From positions 744,001 to 808,000 of the forward strand of contig NZ_CP135922.1 of NCBI RefSeq assembly GCF_032399705.1: 64,000 nt of DNA. Direction: 5' to 3'. The notes under the pieces are model-generated. The model was not told where the DNA came from. It did no database searches and saw nothing but the letters and a program-made list of their open reading frames with translations. Source of the DNA: Paenibacillus sp. BIC5C1. Its GTDB lineage: Bacteria > Bacillota > Bacilli > Paenibacillales > Paenibacillaceae. Every line of letters begins with the position of its first letter. Position 1 is the first letter of the stretch. Shown one piece after another: positions 8,472-17,659 of the stretch. A program made the position numbers and the translations under genes.

Positions 8472-9374
8472 TTGAGGCAATATTCGTCGTTGCGCAGAAA
8501 CCTAACCGGGTATGCTTTTATTAGTCCTTTTATCATTGGATTTCTGGGCTTTACGCTTATTCCGATGTTTGTATCCCTCTACATGTCGTTTACGAGTTAT
8601 AACCTGTTTACCTCCCCACGGTGGATCGGGATGGACAACTATACCAAAATGTTCTTTGATGATCCGAAGTACTGGAATTCGGTTAAAGTAACGTTCCTGT
8701 ATGTGTTCATTGGTGTCCCTCTAAGGCTGGTCTTCGCGCTTTTTGTAGCCATGATTCTGAATACGGGTTCCCGTATGGTTGGAACGTATCGTACCTTGTA
8801 CTACCTGCCGTCCATTATCGGTGGTAGTGTGGCCGTATCCATTATGTGGCGTAACCTTTTCAGTAATGAGGGTGTCATCAACAGTGCATTAACGGCAATC
8901 GGCATCGGGCCAATCAGCTGGTTTGGTGATCCGAACGCGTCTCTCGTTATGTTGATTTCGCTATCCGTTTGGCAGTTTGGATCTTCCATGCTCATTTTCC
9001 TCGCCGGTCTGAAAAATATCTCTCCCGAGATGTACGAAGCAGCAGGTGTGGATGGGGCGAACCCAGTACGCAAATTCTTTGGTATCACATTGCCACTGCT
9101 CAGTCCAATCATACTCTTCAACCTGATTATGCAAACGATCGGTGCATTTATGACCTTCGTACCTGCATATATCATCTCTAAAGGCGAGGGCGGTCCAATG
9201 GACGGTACGATGCTTTACTCGCTGTATCTGTTCCGCCAGGCGTTTATGTTTAACAACATGGGTTATGCTTCGGCCATGGCCTGGATCATGCTTATTATGA
9301 TCGGGATACTCACAGTCGCAGTGTTCCTGACATCCAAGTTCTGGGTGTTTTATGAATCCGAAGGAGGGAAGTAA
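8472..9374 (+). CDS. Sugar ABC transporter permease (MalF-type, YesP-like)
   Basis: A 300-residue integral membrane protein with about six transmembrane helices. The binding-protein-dependent transport signature (EAA loop) is seen as [20 protein letters not shown] near residue 195. The start is a TTG at 8472, supported by AAAGGAGG eight bases upstream and by the absence of an upstream ATG. It forms the membrane channel together with the next permease, two bases downstream. Length and helix layout are normal for the LacF/MalF group of carbohydrate importers. Confidence 0.92.
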   Translation: MRQYSSLRRNLTGYAFISPFIIGFLGFTLIPMFVSLYMSFTSYNLFTSPRWIGMDNYTKMFFDDPKYWNSVKVTFLYVFIGVPLRLVFALFVAMILNTGSRMVGTYRTLYYLPSIIGGSVAVSIMWRNLFSNEGVINSALTAIGIGPISWFGDPNASLVMLISLSVWQFGSSMLIFLAGLKNISPEMYEAAGVDGANPVRKFFGITLPLLSPIILFNLIMQTIGAFMTFVPAYIISKGEGGPMDGTMLYSLYLFRQAFMFNNMGYASAMAWIMLIMIGILTVAVFLTSKFWVFYESEGGK

Positions 9375-9376
9375 CG

Positions 9377-10216
9377 ATGGTTTGGAGAAATGTGAAATGG
9401 CCCATCTATCACCTGCTCGTTGCAGCTTTGGCCCTCCTGATGCTCTATCCAGTGTTATGGATGCTTTTCAGCTCATTCAAAGAAAGTCGTACCATTTTCG
9501 TAACTGCCGAGTCCTTGTTCCCTACGGAATGGATCTGGAGTAATTACGCGGATGGCTGGAAAGGCGCAGGCGGAAGACCATTTATGGATTACATCACCAA
9601 CTCGCTCGTTATTGTAGTCATCTCTACGATTGGTGCTGTGTTATCCTCATCGCTGATCGCCTTTGGTTTTGCCAGACTCAACTTCAAAGGACGTAACTTT
9701 TGGTTCTCTCTGATGATGTTGACCCTGATGTTGCCGCATGACGTTGTACTCGTACCGCAATATATTATCTTCACAAAGCTTGGTTGGTTAAATACCATTC
9801 TACCGATTGTTGTACCTACGTTCTTCGGGATGCCGTTCTTTATCTTCCTGATGGTTCAGTTCATTCGTACGATTCCGAAAGAACTGGATGAGGCGGCTAC
9901 CATTGATGGATGTAACAAGTTCAGATTGTATGTGCAGATTATTATGCCGCTTATCAAGTCATCACTCGCAACGGCTGCGATCTTCTCCTTCTACTGGAGA
10001 TGGGAGGATCTGCTCGGTCCAGTACTGTACCTGAATTCGCCGGATAAATATACTGTCTCGATGGCACTGAAAATGTTCCTGGACAGTGAGTCTGCATCCA
10101 ACTGGGGAGCGATGTTCGCGATGTCCATTGTGAGTCTTGTACCCGTTGTAGCCGTGTTCTTTATTTTCCAGAAACAAATTGTACAGGGCATGAGCACCAG
10201 TGGTCTGAAAGGATAA
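9377..10216 (+). CDS. Sugar ABC transporter permease (MalG-type, YesQ-like)
   Basis: A 279-residue integral membrane protein with about six helices; the first is [20 protein letters not shown]. The EAA loop reads [20 protein letters not shown] near residue 172. It pairs with the preceding permease. GAAGGAGGG lies just upstream of the ATG, and the gene starts two bases after the previous stop, so the permeases are translated together. It ends with the usual MalG-type tail containing [14 protein letters not shown]. Confidence 0.92.
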   Translation: MVWRNVKWPIYHLLVAALALLMLYPVLWMLFSSFKESRTIFVTAESLFPTEWIWSNYADGWKGAGGRPFMDYITNSLVIVVISTIGAVLSSSLIAFGFARLNFKGRNFWFSLMMLTLMLPHDVVLVPQYIIFTKLGWLNTILPIVVPTFFGMPFFIFLMVQFIRTIPKELDEAATIDGCNKFRLYVQIIMPLIKSSLATAAIFSFYWRWEDLLGPVLYLNSPDKYTVSMALKMFLDSESASNWGAMFAMSIVSLVPVVAVFFIFQKQIVQGMSTSGLKG

Positions 10217-10272
10217 ACGATACTCACTGAATCAAACCTGGATTAGCATATTGAACAAGGAGGGTGTTCTTA

Positions 10273-11514
10273 TTGAATAAGGCCGAGGGTAGTCAAGCCG
10301 TTGCCAAGGAGGTAACGGTAGAGGGCGGTAAAGAGGCCGTTACCCACTGGAAGTTCAATTTTGGACCGGACACTAGCAGTGCAGGTGAGCTTGAGGGTTA
10401 TTTGAAAGTGTCTGCCAGCACCTCATATGAAGAACAGGGAGAATACGGTTTTGAATCTGGTTCCCTTGTGTATGAGAAGCAACGGATATCTGAAGACGAA
10501 TTATCGGATATCAGTAGAGCAAACAGTGGCAAACAAGGGCAGGCCACTGTGTCTGCCCGATTGCGTTCAAGCTTCTGTATTCCCCTCAAGGCATCTTTCA
10601 TCGTTAATGTACCTGATGGAACCTATCAAGTCTTGTTGATTGCAGGGGATGAATTGGCAGAGACGGTCACCCGTATCAAAGCCGGAGAGGGCAGACTGAT
10701 GCTGCCAACCATTCGTACACTTCCTGGGCAATGTGCAGAGGTTCGATTCTCGGTTGTGGTTCGTGGCGGGAAGCTCCGACTATCCTTCTCCGGTCCCGCG
10801 CCACGGATGAATGCATTGGAGATCACGCTTGCCAATCAGACGATGACAGTATTTCTCGCTGGTGATTCTACCGTGACAGATCAGCCGGAAAGTGGATATC
10901 CATACTGTGGCTGGGGCCAGCTGTTACCCGCACAATTCAAGCATGATGTTGCTGTCGATAACCATGCCCAGTCTGGGCGCAGTTCCCGGAGCTTTATCAA
11001 TGAAGGCAGATTGGATGCTATTCTGGAGAGGATTAAGCCCGAAGATTTTCTGTTTATTCAATTTGGACATAACGATGAGAAGCCGGACCCTGACCGGGGA
11101 ACGGAGCCTTTCACAACATATAAGGAATATCTGAAAAAGTATATCGATGCCGCCCGCGAAGTTAAGGCTCGTCCGGTGCTCGTGACACCGGTGCATCGGC
11201 GCTATTTCGCTGATGACGGAACATTGACCGACACCCATGGCGATTATATCGTGGCCGTGCGTGAGCTGGCGGAAGAGGAAAGTGTGCCGCTGATCGATCT
11301 GGCTGAGCGAAGCCGTATCCTGTTCGAGCAAGCCGGCATTGAAGGCAGCAAGGAGGATTTCATGTGGGTGCTGCCGGGTGAGTATGTGAACTTCCCAGCA
11401 GGCGTGGAGGATAACACCCACTTTCAGGAACGCGGTGCTCGTCGCCTCGCCATGCAGGTGGCGGAAGCCATCCGCGAGCTGCGACTGCAGCCACTGCAGA
11501 TGTATTTGAGGTAA
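10273..11514 (+). CDS. yesT: Rhamnogalacturonan acetylesterase-like SGNH hydrolase (YesT-like)
   Basis: A cytoplasmic esterase of 413 residues that probably removes acetyl groups from imported pectin fragments. Seen: an N-terminal beta-rich region (about 20-185, WKFNFGPDTS...) resembling a carbohydrate-binding module, then the SGNH domain with FLAGDSTVTDQ (nucleophile Ser199), an FIQFGHNDEKPD block and the catalytic DNTHFQERGARRLA block. There is no signal peptide, which fits action after import. The start chosen is TTG at 10273, since AAGGAGGG sits eight bases before it; the GTG at 10264 overlaps that ribosome site. It is longer than the single-domain B. subtilis YesT. It closes the importer operon and is followed by a tandem repeat block. 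Confidence 0.85.
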   Translation: MNKAEGSQAVAKEVTVEGGKEAVTHWKFNFGPDTSSAGELEGYLKVSASTSYEEQGEYGFESGSLVYEKQRISEDELSDISRANSGKQGQATVSARLRSSFCIPLKASFIVNVPDGTYQVLLIAGDELAETVTRIKAGEGRLMLPTIRTLPGQCAEVRFSVVVRGGKLRLSFSGPAPRMNALEITLANQTMTVFLAGDSTVTDQPESGYPYCGWGQLLPAQFKHDVAVDNHAQSGRSSRSFINEGRLDAILERIKPEDFLFIQFGHNDEKPDPDRGTEPFTTYKEYLKKYIDAAREVKARPVLVTPVHRRYFADDGTLTDTHGDYIVAVRELAEEESVPLIDLAERSRILFEQAGIEGSKEDFMWVLPGEYVNFPAGVEDNTHFQERGARRLAMQVAEAIRELRLQPLQMYLR

Positions 11515-11522
11515 GGGAGCAA

Positions 11523-12174
11523 GAAGGGCGGAATCGGAGCAGAGGGAGCGGAGCGTCCGCCTTTGGCGCGGGATTTCCCCTGCTGAGGGGGAATGAAAAA
11601 GAAATCCCGAGCCAACAGCGGCCCGCAGCCCGATCCGCCCGCCGAAGCGCCTGCCCCGCGAGTTAGCCTTGCTTTTATTAAGCAAGTTAACGAAGTAACG
11701 AGCAAGGTTGCTTTTAAGCTGCCCAGCGAGCATAGCGAAGGCAATAAGCCTTTAAAAAGCCAAGGCGAGCGTTGCAGCGAAGAAGGGCGGAATCGGAGCA
11801 GAGGGAGCGGAGCGTCCGCCTTTGGCGCGGGATTTCCCCTGCTGAGGGGGAATGAAAAAGAAATCCCGAGCCAACCTAGCGGCCCACAGCCCGATCCGCC
11901 ATCGAAGCGCCTGCCCCGCGAGTTAGCCTTGCTTTTATTAAGCGAGTTAACGAAGTAACGAGCATCCCAAAAGTTGCCCAGCGAGCATAGCGAAGGCAAT
12001 AAGCCTTTAAAAAGCCAAGGCGAGCGTTGCAGCGAAGAAGGGCGGAATCGGAGCAGAGGGAGCGGAGCGTCCGCCTTTGGCGCGGGATTTCCCCTGCTGA
12101 GGGGGAATGAAAAAGAAATCCCGAGCCAACAGCGGCCCGCAGCCCGATCCGCCCGCCGAAGCGCCTGCCCCGCA
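11523..12174 (+). repeat. Tandem structured repeat, about 257 bp, 2.5 copies
   Basis: Copies begin at 11523, 11782 and 12037 (periods 259 and 255 bp); the third stops near 12174. Each copy opens with a foldable core of about 118 bp: a closing stem (GGGCGGAATCGG with CCGATCCGCCC), a hairpin GCGGA-GCG-TCCGC, a compound stem CGGGATTT/AAATCCCG with an inner CCCC/GGGG hairpin, and the tag AACAGCG. The rest of each unit holds short GCGAG...GCGAAG-type motifs. The block is GC-rich and fills the gap between the acetylesterase and the ASRT gene. A diverged single copy lies at 63549-63659. The frames open inside it contain no recognisable protein. Confidence 0.9.
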
Positions 12175-12224
12175 AGCCTCCCGCGCGTTTAACTAATTAT
12201 TGCATTAGCAAAGGAGGAGTATTA

Positions 12225-12635
12225 ATGGCACAGGATCAGACGAACAATTCAGCACATAAAACATCTTCCACTACGACAGGTCGCACCGACTGGGTAATTC
12301 CCGATGGTTATATTCCACCAGTCAGCTCGGGCTCACTGGAGAGTCATGAGAGCATCTGTGTATTAAATACAAGTACAGTGGATGCACTGCTGCAAATAAC
12401 GATTTATTTTGAAGATAGGGAACCGCTCGAAGACATCGTGGCTGAGGTACCTGCGCGGAGAACAAAGCATATTCGGACAGCTTCGTTGAGATCGGGTGAA
12501 CAACTTATCCCTCCGGGAGTACCCTATGCCATTACCGTCTCCAGCAACGTTCCCGTTATCGTACAGTACAGCCGTCTGGATACTACTCAGCCTGAACTGG
12601 CACTCATGAGTGTTATGGCGTTTCCACTGGGATGA
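12225..12635 (+). CDS. ASRT-family protein (Anabaena sensory rhodopsin transducer-like)
   Basis: A 136-residue soluble protein of the ASRT family. Seen: after a 20-residue polar start, TDWVIPDGYIPPVSSG, SHESICVLNTSTVDALLQIT, IYFEDREPLEDI, VPARRTKHIRT and SNVPVIVQYSRLDTTQ, which follow the ASRT core almost throughout. The founding member binds a microbial rhodopsin in cyanobacteria. Most relatives occur in bacteria without rhodopsin and have been predicted to bind small molecules, probably sugars, and to regulate carbohydrate use. Its place beside a pectin-type importer fits that view. AAAGGAGGAG lies eight bases before the ATG. No rhodopsin gene is visible. The actual role is unknown. Confidence 0.88.
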   Translation: MAQDQTNNSAHKTSSTTTGRTDWVIPDGYIPPVSSGSLESHESICVLNTSTVDALLQITIYFEDREPLEDIVAEVPARRTKHIRTASLRSGEQLIPPGVPYAITVSSNVPVIVQYSRLDTTQPELALMSVMAFPLG

Positions 12636-12654
12636 GGTGTTTGATTATGAAATG

Positions 12655-12706
12655 AAAAGACGACCCGTAACCTTGCATGCTCTGCAGGCTGCTGATCGTC
12701 TTTTTA
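12655..12706. terminator. Bidirectional terminator between convergent genes
   Basis: AAAAGACGA (12655-12663) pairs with TCGTCTTTT (12696-12704), with A and T runs on both flanks. It serves the ASRT gene on the plus strand and the gerAC gene on the minus strand. Confidence 0.75.
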
Positions 12707-12708
12707 CG

Positions 12709-13866
12709 TTACTTATCGTATTTATACGTACTGGCATTGAGTATTTTCACATGAACCTCCACCTTTCCGAGTTTAAACCGCTCAAGTGGATTAGCCCGTT
12801 TATATACCTCCTGTTTCCAGAGGGGGAGATCATGGCGATAGAGATGTTCCACCAAACCGTAGGAATCAATCTTGCGTGATTTGGTTTTCTCGAACGTATC
12901 ACGGATTTGGGACTCCATCTGTTTTTCCGCGTTCTTTTCCATGATATGGGGAGAACGGTGAGAGCCATGATCCTCGATGATGGCGCTTTTAACTGAAGTA
13001 ACCAGGTCAAAGGTAACACCATTTCCTTCTTTCCTGGCTTTGATCGTGGTTTTGGGATTATTAAGCCTAAGCGTCAGATCCGGAGTGTTGCCCCCATTTC
13101 TGTATACATATAACGGATATTGATATACGCGATCATAATTTACATATCGTGTCCCATCAGCATCTTTGCCTGTAATCCTGCCTTGACTTTTACCGTTTGA
13201 AATGACATAAAACCCATCCATTCTAATAAGTGGGGGTGCTTCATCCCCGTTATACCAGGTCTCGTTCTGATTGGTAATGGAAGGCAAAAGAATGACTGAA
13301 GCAGGCTCCCGAAATCCGTCAAGGAGCTGGTGAAGTCGGATCGGTTCATAACCGGAATGTTGCTTATAAAGCTTCATCGGTTCGAACAGCTCGATGGTCT
13401 GGGCGGATTGGTTCAGCAGGGCAGAGGGAGAGAGTACATCTGTAATGTTTTGCTCTGTACCGTAGAGCCAGGGGGTATATCTCAGTTGGCCTGAATGCAG
13501 CAAGGTATTAAAGACATCCTCCAGCCGCCCATTCAATATATTTTTTGATAAGACTATCGCTTTTACATGGGTCCACAGCGTTTGTTGCTGAGAGGTTTGA
13601 TATAGGTCATCAATAGCCATACTCAGCGTAGAACCCTTCCCTCGTCCGATCCAGATATCACTTGCTTCCCTTGAAGTTGGGCCTTCCTGCTTGGCAATAC
13701 TGGAGAAATCAATGAGTTGAGCGTAAGCAATGTATTGGTTGTCTACATAGTCTATCCCTACAGCGGTGATAAAGTTAATGCTCTGAACTTCTTTGGAATC
13801 CCAGCACCCAGTCAGCAAAATGAAGCAGCATATCAACAAGCTAACCTTAGCCGTCCATCTTGTCAC
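12709..13866 (-). CDS. Spore germination protein, GerAC family lipoprotein
   Basis: A lipoprotein of 385 residues, the C subunit of a GerA-type germinant receptor in the spore inner membrane. Seen: a signal peptide with lipobox LLTGC followed by WDSKEVQSINFITAVGIDYV, the family's usual first block, and a C-terminal Ger(x)C domain. The start chosen is GTG at 13866: GGAGG sits eight bases upstream, and GTGA overlaps the stop of the A-subunit gene by four bases, a classic coupled start. The longer reading frame from 13999-14013 is only an extension into the previous gene. It is the last gene of a B-A-C operon. Confidence 0.9.
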   Translation of the reverse strand: MTRWTAKVSLLICCFILLTGCWDSKEVQSINFITAVGIDYVDNQYIAYAQLIDFSSIAKQEGPTSREASDIWIGRGKGSTLSMAIDDLYQTSQQQTLWTHVKAIVLSKNILNGRLEDVFNTLLHSGQLRYTPWLYGTEQNITDVLSPSALLNQSAQTIELFEPMKLYKQHSGYEPIRLHQLLDGFREPASVILLPSITNQNETWYNGDEAPPLIRMDGFYVISNGKSQGRITGKDADGTRYVNYDRVYQYPLYVYRNGGNTPDLTLRLNNPKTTIKARKEGNGVTFDLVTSVKSAIIEDHGSHRSPHIMEKNAEKQMESQIRDTFEKTKSRKIDSYGLVEHLYRHDLPLWKQEVYKRANPLERFKLGKVEVHVKILNASTYKYDK

Positions 13867-15332
13867 GAGCCTTTCCTCCGGCGAGTGGAATCCTGTGTGT
13901 GGAGTGCTGCAGGACGCTTGGTCCGTTTCATGGAAGGTGGCATGGATACAGCTTGGGTGAAGTCGTCGGGAATGTAAGGGGAGACGGGTGACAGATACGA
14001 GACGCCGTAACACTCCAACGAAACGAGGTGAACCAGGAGACCAAATAGTCCAATCATGAAACCGAATAATCCAAGGATGGAAGAAATGATAAGCATTCCA
14101 ATCCGGACTTGAGCAGTAGCCCCACTGAGCACGGTATTCACCAGAATATAGCTGGAGATCACCGAGATAGCGACCGTGACAATGATCGTGGGAGAAGTAA
14201 TTCCTGCTCGAATAGCGGCATCTCCGATAATAAGTCCACCTACCACGCTGACGGTCTGTCCCAATGCACGAGGGAGTCGGCGGCCAGCTTCGTTAAATAG
14301 CTCGAACATAAATATCATTAAAAATGCTTCCAGCGTTACTGGCATGGGTAGACCCATCCGGGTACCTGAAATGGTTGCGAGCAGAGGCAAGGGAATCTGC
14401 TCCACATTGAAACTGGTTAGGCCGATATAGAAAGCAGGAAAGAAACAGGCAATTAGTAGTCCGGAAATGCGCAAAATACGCTCAAAAGTAACAATGAAGA
14501 AAGGGGTACTCTCGTCTTCCGGCGATTTTAACTGATTAAACAGAGTGGTTGGAGCGATAATGGCTACAGGTGAACCTTCAATGAGAACCACAAATCGCCC
14601 ATTTAAAAGGGAGTCCACGACATAATCGGGCCGCTCCGTATTATCCGTGAGTGGGAAGATACTGCGAATCCCCCCCATAATGGCACGTTCCATAATAGAG
14701 GTACCGAGAATGCCGTCGATTTCAATTTGGTCGAGATTATGGCGTGCTTCTTTCAGAATTTCCGGGTTAATAATGTCTTTGACATACAACAGACCAATAG
14801 TTGTCTGGGTACGACCACCTTTAACATATTTTTCATAACACATGGAAGAGGTTTTCATTCTTTTACGAACGAGGCCGATATTCACGGATAGCTCTTCAGT
14901 GAACCCATCCCGAGGCCCTTTAATCGAGGACTCGATCGCTGATTCCTCAGGGTTTCTTCCTGGTATATTCGCGATATCTAGACTGCAGGACTGATCACCA
15001 TTTCCGAAAATGAGCAGTAATTGTCCACTAAAAATCAACAAATTTAAATTCTCTGTATCTGTAAGATCTTCTATCGGATTCAAGGTTAATCCCAATTCTT
15101 TGGGGTGTGCTTCTTCTATGAAGAGGGAATGCTGTTCCAGCCGTGGGATAATAAACTGGTTGATTTGTTTGCCGTCGACCAAACCGTCGCAATAGAGCAT
15201 AATCACCGACATATCGGTTTCATCTTTGGCTGGAAAGGTCTGAATAACAACATCTGCGCAGGGATTGAACTGCTCCTCAAAAGAGGCAAGCAGTGTTTCA
15301 TGGGACGTGGTGTCAATCGTTTGGTGCTCCAT
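13863..15332 (-). CDS. Spore germination protein, GerAA family
   Basis: The A subunit (489 residues) of a GerA-type germinant receptor. Seen: a soluble N-terminal half with SVNIGLVRKRMKTSSM, TTIGLLYVKDIINPEIL and LDQIEIDGILGTSIMERAI; then FPLTDNTERPDYVVDSLLNG, IEGSPVAIIAPTTLF, and about five membrane helices including SYLSPVSPYIPDDF near the end. The start ATG at 15332 has AGAGGAGG upstream; the longer frame to 15383 is unlikely. It overlaps the preceding B-subunit gene by 20 bases and the following C-subunit gene by four, so all three are tightly linked. Which germinant it detects cannot be read from sequence. Confidence 0.93.
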   Translation of the reverse strand: MEHQTIDTTSHETLLASFEEQFNPCADVVIQTFPAKDETDMSVIMLYCDGLVDGKQINQFIIPRLEQHSLFIEEAHPKELGLTLNPIEDLTDTENLNLLIFSGQLLLIFGNGDQSCSLDIANIPGRNPEESAIESSIKGPRDGFTEELSVNIGLVRKRMKTSSMCYEKYVKGGRTQTTIGLLYVKDIINPEILKEARHNLDQIEIDGILGTSIMERAIMGGIRSIFPLTDNTERPDYVVDSLLNGRFVVLIEGSPVAIIAPTTLFNQLKSPEDESTPFFIVTFERILRISGLLIACFFPAFYIGLTSFNVEQIPLPLLATISGTRMGLPMPVTLEAFLMIFMFELFNEAGRRLPRALGQTVSVVGGLIIGDAAIRAGITSPTIIVTVAISVISSYILVNTVLSGATAQVRIGMLIISSILGLFGFMIGLFGLLVHLVSLECYGVSYLSPVSPYIPDDFTQAVSMPPSMKRTKRPAALHTQDSTRRRKGS

Positions 15333-16419
15333 GATTTTTCCTCCTCTGATGGCGTGAACTGATGTATGCAACGGCTGTTGCAACTACTGCTAGTCCGCTC
15401 AGATACATGAGATTGAACGGGAATATGTACTGGACAAGCAGTTTTTCGAATGTCATATCATCCAGAGGATACAGCATGGAAAGAATAAATAAGACGCCGA
15501 GAGTGGCACAACATATGATCCTTCTGGAGGCGCTCTTAATATTCCAAATTTCTACTACAATATACATGGCCAGACTAATCCGGGTGAAAGAACCGGCGAG
15601 CCATTGATAAATGGAAAAGAAATCAGTCTGGGCAATATATTTGCCCAAGGAGGCAATTCGCCATTCTTCAAAGGCGGGATATCGCATTTTGGCAGCTTCA
15701 AAAGGATCGAATTCCACGATTGCACCAATGAGTGGGCCAAGTGTTAGCCCCAGAATAATGAACGCAAGCATCAGGTATTGCCATACACGTATGCGTTTGG
15801 AGAGATGGGGCTGCAAGTACCAGATGAACAGCAGCTCAAACATGCCTGAAAGGCTGTACACCGTGCCATGAAACACGGGATTCCAGCCATGTTCAAGCAC
15901 AGGCAGCAGACGACTATAATCCTTGTATTGTGTATTAACGATAGCGACATAGAAGCCAAGCAGCACAACTAAGGGCAGGATCAATCCTGCTGTAAATGCC
16001 AGAGAGCGTACTCCTTTATAGGCCGCATAGGCACAGAGAGACATCAGGGCAATGCTTGTAACCAATATTGGCGTCTCCGTCAGATAATTGGTTTTGGCCC
16101 AAGTGGTGGTGTCGTGCAGAGTAAAGTAGATCACGGACAGAAAAAAGAGGCTGTTTCCCACCCGAAACAGTATGCCAAGAGGCTTGCCAAGATGGGAAGT
16201 CAGCCATTCATGCAGGGTTTGATGCTGGAGAAAACGAGAGACATACGCGAGCATTAGAGTGAATAAAAGATAAGGCCCTGCAGACAACAGAACGGATATC
16301 CATGCATCCCTTTTGGCCGAAGACAAAAGGGCAGGGATGATCAGGACGTGGCTGATCAGGCCGACAGATAACATCATTAACATCATGGCTTGCAAAAAAG
16401 AAGGCTGTGTTGGTTTCAT
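15313..16419 (-). CDS. Spore germination permease, GerAB family
   Basis: The B subunit (368 residues) of a GerA-type receptor, an APC-like integral membrane protein with about ten helices. B subunits are the site of germinant binding. Seen: the family start QPSFLQAMMLMMLSVGLISHV, then SSAKRDAWISVLL and LVKDTTTW-like segments, ending in a helix and a basic tail. It is the first gene of the operon, so the order is B-A-C rather than the A-B-C of B. subtilis gerA. AGAGG upstream of the ATG gives a modest ribosome site. The operon follows trpS after 70 bp on the same strand, with no clear terminator or SigG promoter recognised in between. Confidence 0.92.
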   Translation of the reverse strand: MKPTQPSFLQAMMLMMLSVGLISHVLIIPALLSSAKRDAWISVLLSAGPYLLFTLMLAYVSRFLQHQTLHEWLTSHLGKPLGILFRVGNSLFFLSVIYFTLHDTTTWAKTNYLTETPILVTSIALMSLCAYAAYKGVRSLAFTAGLILPLVVLLGFYVAIVNTQYKDYSRLLPVLEHGWNPVFHGTVYSLSGMFELLFIWYLQPHLSKRIRVWQYLMLAFIILGLTLGPLIGAIVEFDPFEAAKMRYPAFEEWRIASLGKYIAQTDFFSIYQWLAGSFTRISLAMYIVVEIWNIKSASRRIICCATLGVLFILSMLYPLDDMTFEKLLVQYIFPFNLMYLSGLAVVATAVAYISSRHQRRKNHGAPND

Positions 16420-16488
16420 GCTGAGGGGACCTCTTTTCCCAATATACTGTTCTCAGCAGTGTTAACGTGATCAGGCCTTCTCATACCG

Positions 16489-17481
16489 TCAGTCGAAATA
16501 ACGTATCCCCATCGCTTCACGAACCTCAAGCATCGTCTCACGTGCAGCCTGACGGGCCTGATATGTGCCCTCCACGAGGATTTCTTTCACTTCATGCCCA
16601 CGTTGTTCATAGTAATTTCGCCGTTCACGGAAAGGGGAGAGCAGTTCGTTAATTGCAGTGCCTGCAATCTTCTTGCAATCCTTGCAACCAATGGTGCCAT
16701 TACTACAGTTCGCATGAATTTCAGCTGCCTCGTCCTTTCGAAAAAGCTGGTGGTAGGCAAACACCGGACAAATATCCGGATGTCCCGGGTCAGAACGATG
16801 AATGCGTGCGGGGTCGGTTTTTGCCTTGGACAGCTTGGCATACACATCATCAGGATGGGCATTCAACGAGATGGCGTTGCCCATACTTTTGCTCATTTTG
16901 CCCACGCCATCCAGTCCGCCCAGCCGTTCTCCGGTCAGAATACGTGGTTCAGGCAGAACAGGCGCATATAATTCGTTGAACCGCCGCACCAGTTTCCGCG
17001 CTGTTTCAATATGTGGAATCTGGTCTTCTCCCGCTGGAACAAGAGTTGCTTTGCAGAACGCAATATCCGCAGCTTGGCTGACGGGATATCCAAGAAATCC
17101 GTAATAGAGATCCTTATAACCACGGTCACGTGCTTCGTTTTTAATCGTGGGATTATGCCGAAGACTGTTCACCGTGATAAACATGGAGAATATGACAGTT
17201 AGCTCGGCAATTTCCGGGATCATTGACTGGATGAACAGAGTGGCTTTATTGGGATCGATACCTACGGAAAGATAATCAAGTGTCACTTGATGCACGCTGT
17301 CTGCAATCAGCCCCGGTTGATCATAGTGGGTCGTGAGCGCCTGTACATCAGCCAGTAAAATATACGTTTTGTACTCATCCTGCAATTGCACCCGACTGCG
17401 CAGGCTGCCTACGTAATGGCCGAGATGAAGCTGTCCGGTTGTCCGGTCTCCGGTTAAAATAATGTCTTTGTTCTTGTTCAT
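16489..17481 (-). CDS. trpS: Tryptophanyl-tRNA synthetase
   Basis: A class I aminoacyl-tRNA synthetase of 330 residues that charges tRNA-Trp in the cytoplasm. Seen: ILTGDRTTGQLHLGHYVGSL at 9-28, holding the HIGH-type motif HLGH, and GVGKMSKSMGNAI near residue 205, holding KMSKS. Length is normal. The ATG at 17481 has AAAGGAG nine bases upstream. The leader carries a T-box with a terminator, then a short reading frame with two adjacent Trp codons that runs across the trpS ribosome site. Expression should therefore rise when uncharged tRNA-Trp accumulates. Confidence 0.96.
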   Translation of the reverse strand: MNKNKDIILTGDRTTGQLHLGHYVGSLRSRVQLQDEYKTYILLADVQALTTHYDQPGLIADSVHQVTLDYLSVGIDPNKATLFIQSMIPEIAELTVIFSMFITVNSLRHNPTIKNEARDRGYKDLYYGFLGYPVSQAADIAFCKATLVPAGEDQIPHIETARKLVRRFNELYAPVLPEPRILTGERLGGLDGVGKMSKSMGNAISLNAHPDDVYAKLSKAKTDPARIHRSDPGHPDICPVFAYHQLFRKDEAAEIHANCSNGTIGCKDCKKIAGTAINELLSPFRERRNYYEQRGHEVKEILVEGTYQARQAARETMLEVREAMGIRYFD

Positions 17482-17548
17482 GGTTCATTCTCCTTTGATG
17501 TTGTGATTTGTCGATCTTTAATTGCTGACGCCACCAACCGTCTTCCAC
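17375..17548 (-). CDS. Possible Trp-Trp leader reading frame overlapping the trpS start
   Basis: The frame opens with GTG at 17548, eight bases after AAAGGAGGTGAT, a near-perfect complement of the 16S rRNA 3' end. It encodes about 57 residues beginning VEDGWWRQQLKID. The two Trp codons are at 17531-17536, about 35 bases before the trpS Shine-Dalgarno site (17490-17496). The frame continues through the trpS start out of phase and stops at 17375. The arrangement recalls the Trp-rich leader peptide placed between T-box and rtpA in B. subtilis. Whether it is translated is not shown; only the strong ribosome site and the Trp pair speak for it. Confidence 0.45.
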   Translation of the reverse strand: MEDGWWRQQLKIDKSQHQRRMNHEQEQRHYFNRRPDNRTASSRPLRRQPAQSGAIAG

Positions 17549-17598
17549 GACCATCACCTCCTTTCAGCCTGCAACAGTTTTTGGGTATATCCATAAAT

Positions 17599-17659
17599 CA
17601 AAAAAAGCCTCGTCCTTCATCCTGTTTCCCAGACGGGAACAGAATAGAAGGACGAAGCT
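17599..17659 (-). terminator. T-box regulated terminator
   Basis: On the minus strand, GCTTCGTCCTTC pairs with GAAGGACGAGGC and is followed by seven T. The loop has its own CTGTTCCC/GGGAAACAG pairing. It is the OFF state of the trpS T-box. Confidence 0.85.

Noticed and set aside
11523..12174. CRISPR array
   Set aside because: Repeat units are about 257 bp with no short repeat-spacer alternation, and no cas gene is present.
11593..12192. Open frames of 72-191 codons on both strands inside the tandem repeat block
   Set aside because: They arise from a GC-rich repeated sequence, repeat with the unit, lack ribosome sites and resemble no protein. The acetylesterase and ASRT genes flank the block.
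13867..14013. Long N-terminal extension of the first GerAC protein
   Set aside because: It would precede the lipoprotein signal and lies fully inside gerAA; the coupled GTG at 13866 has a good ribosome site.
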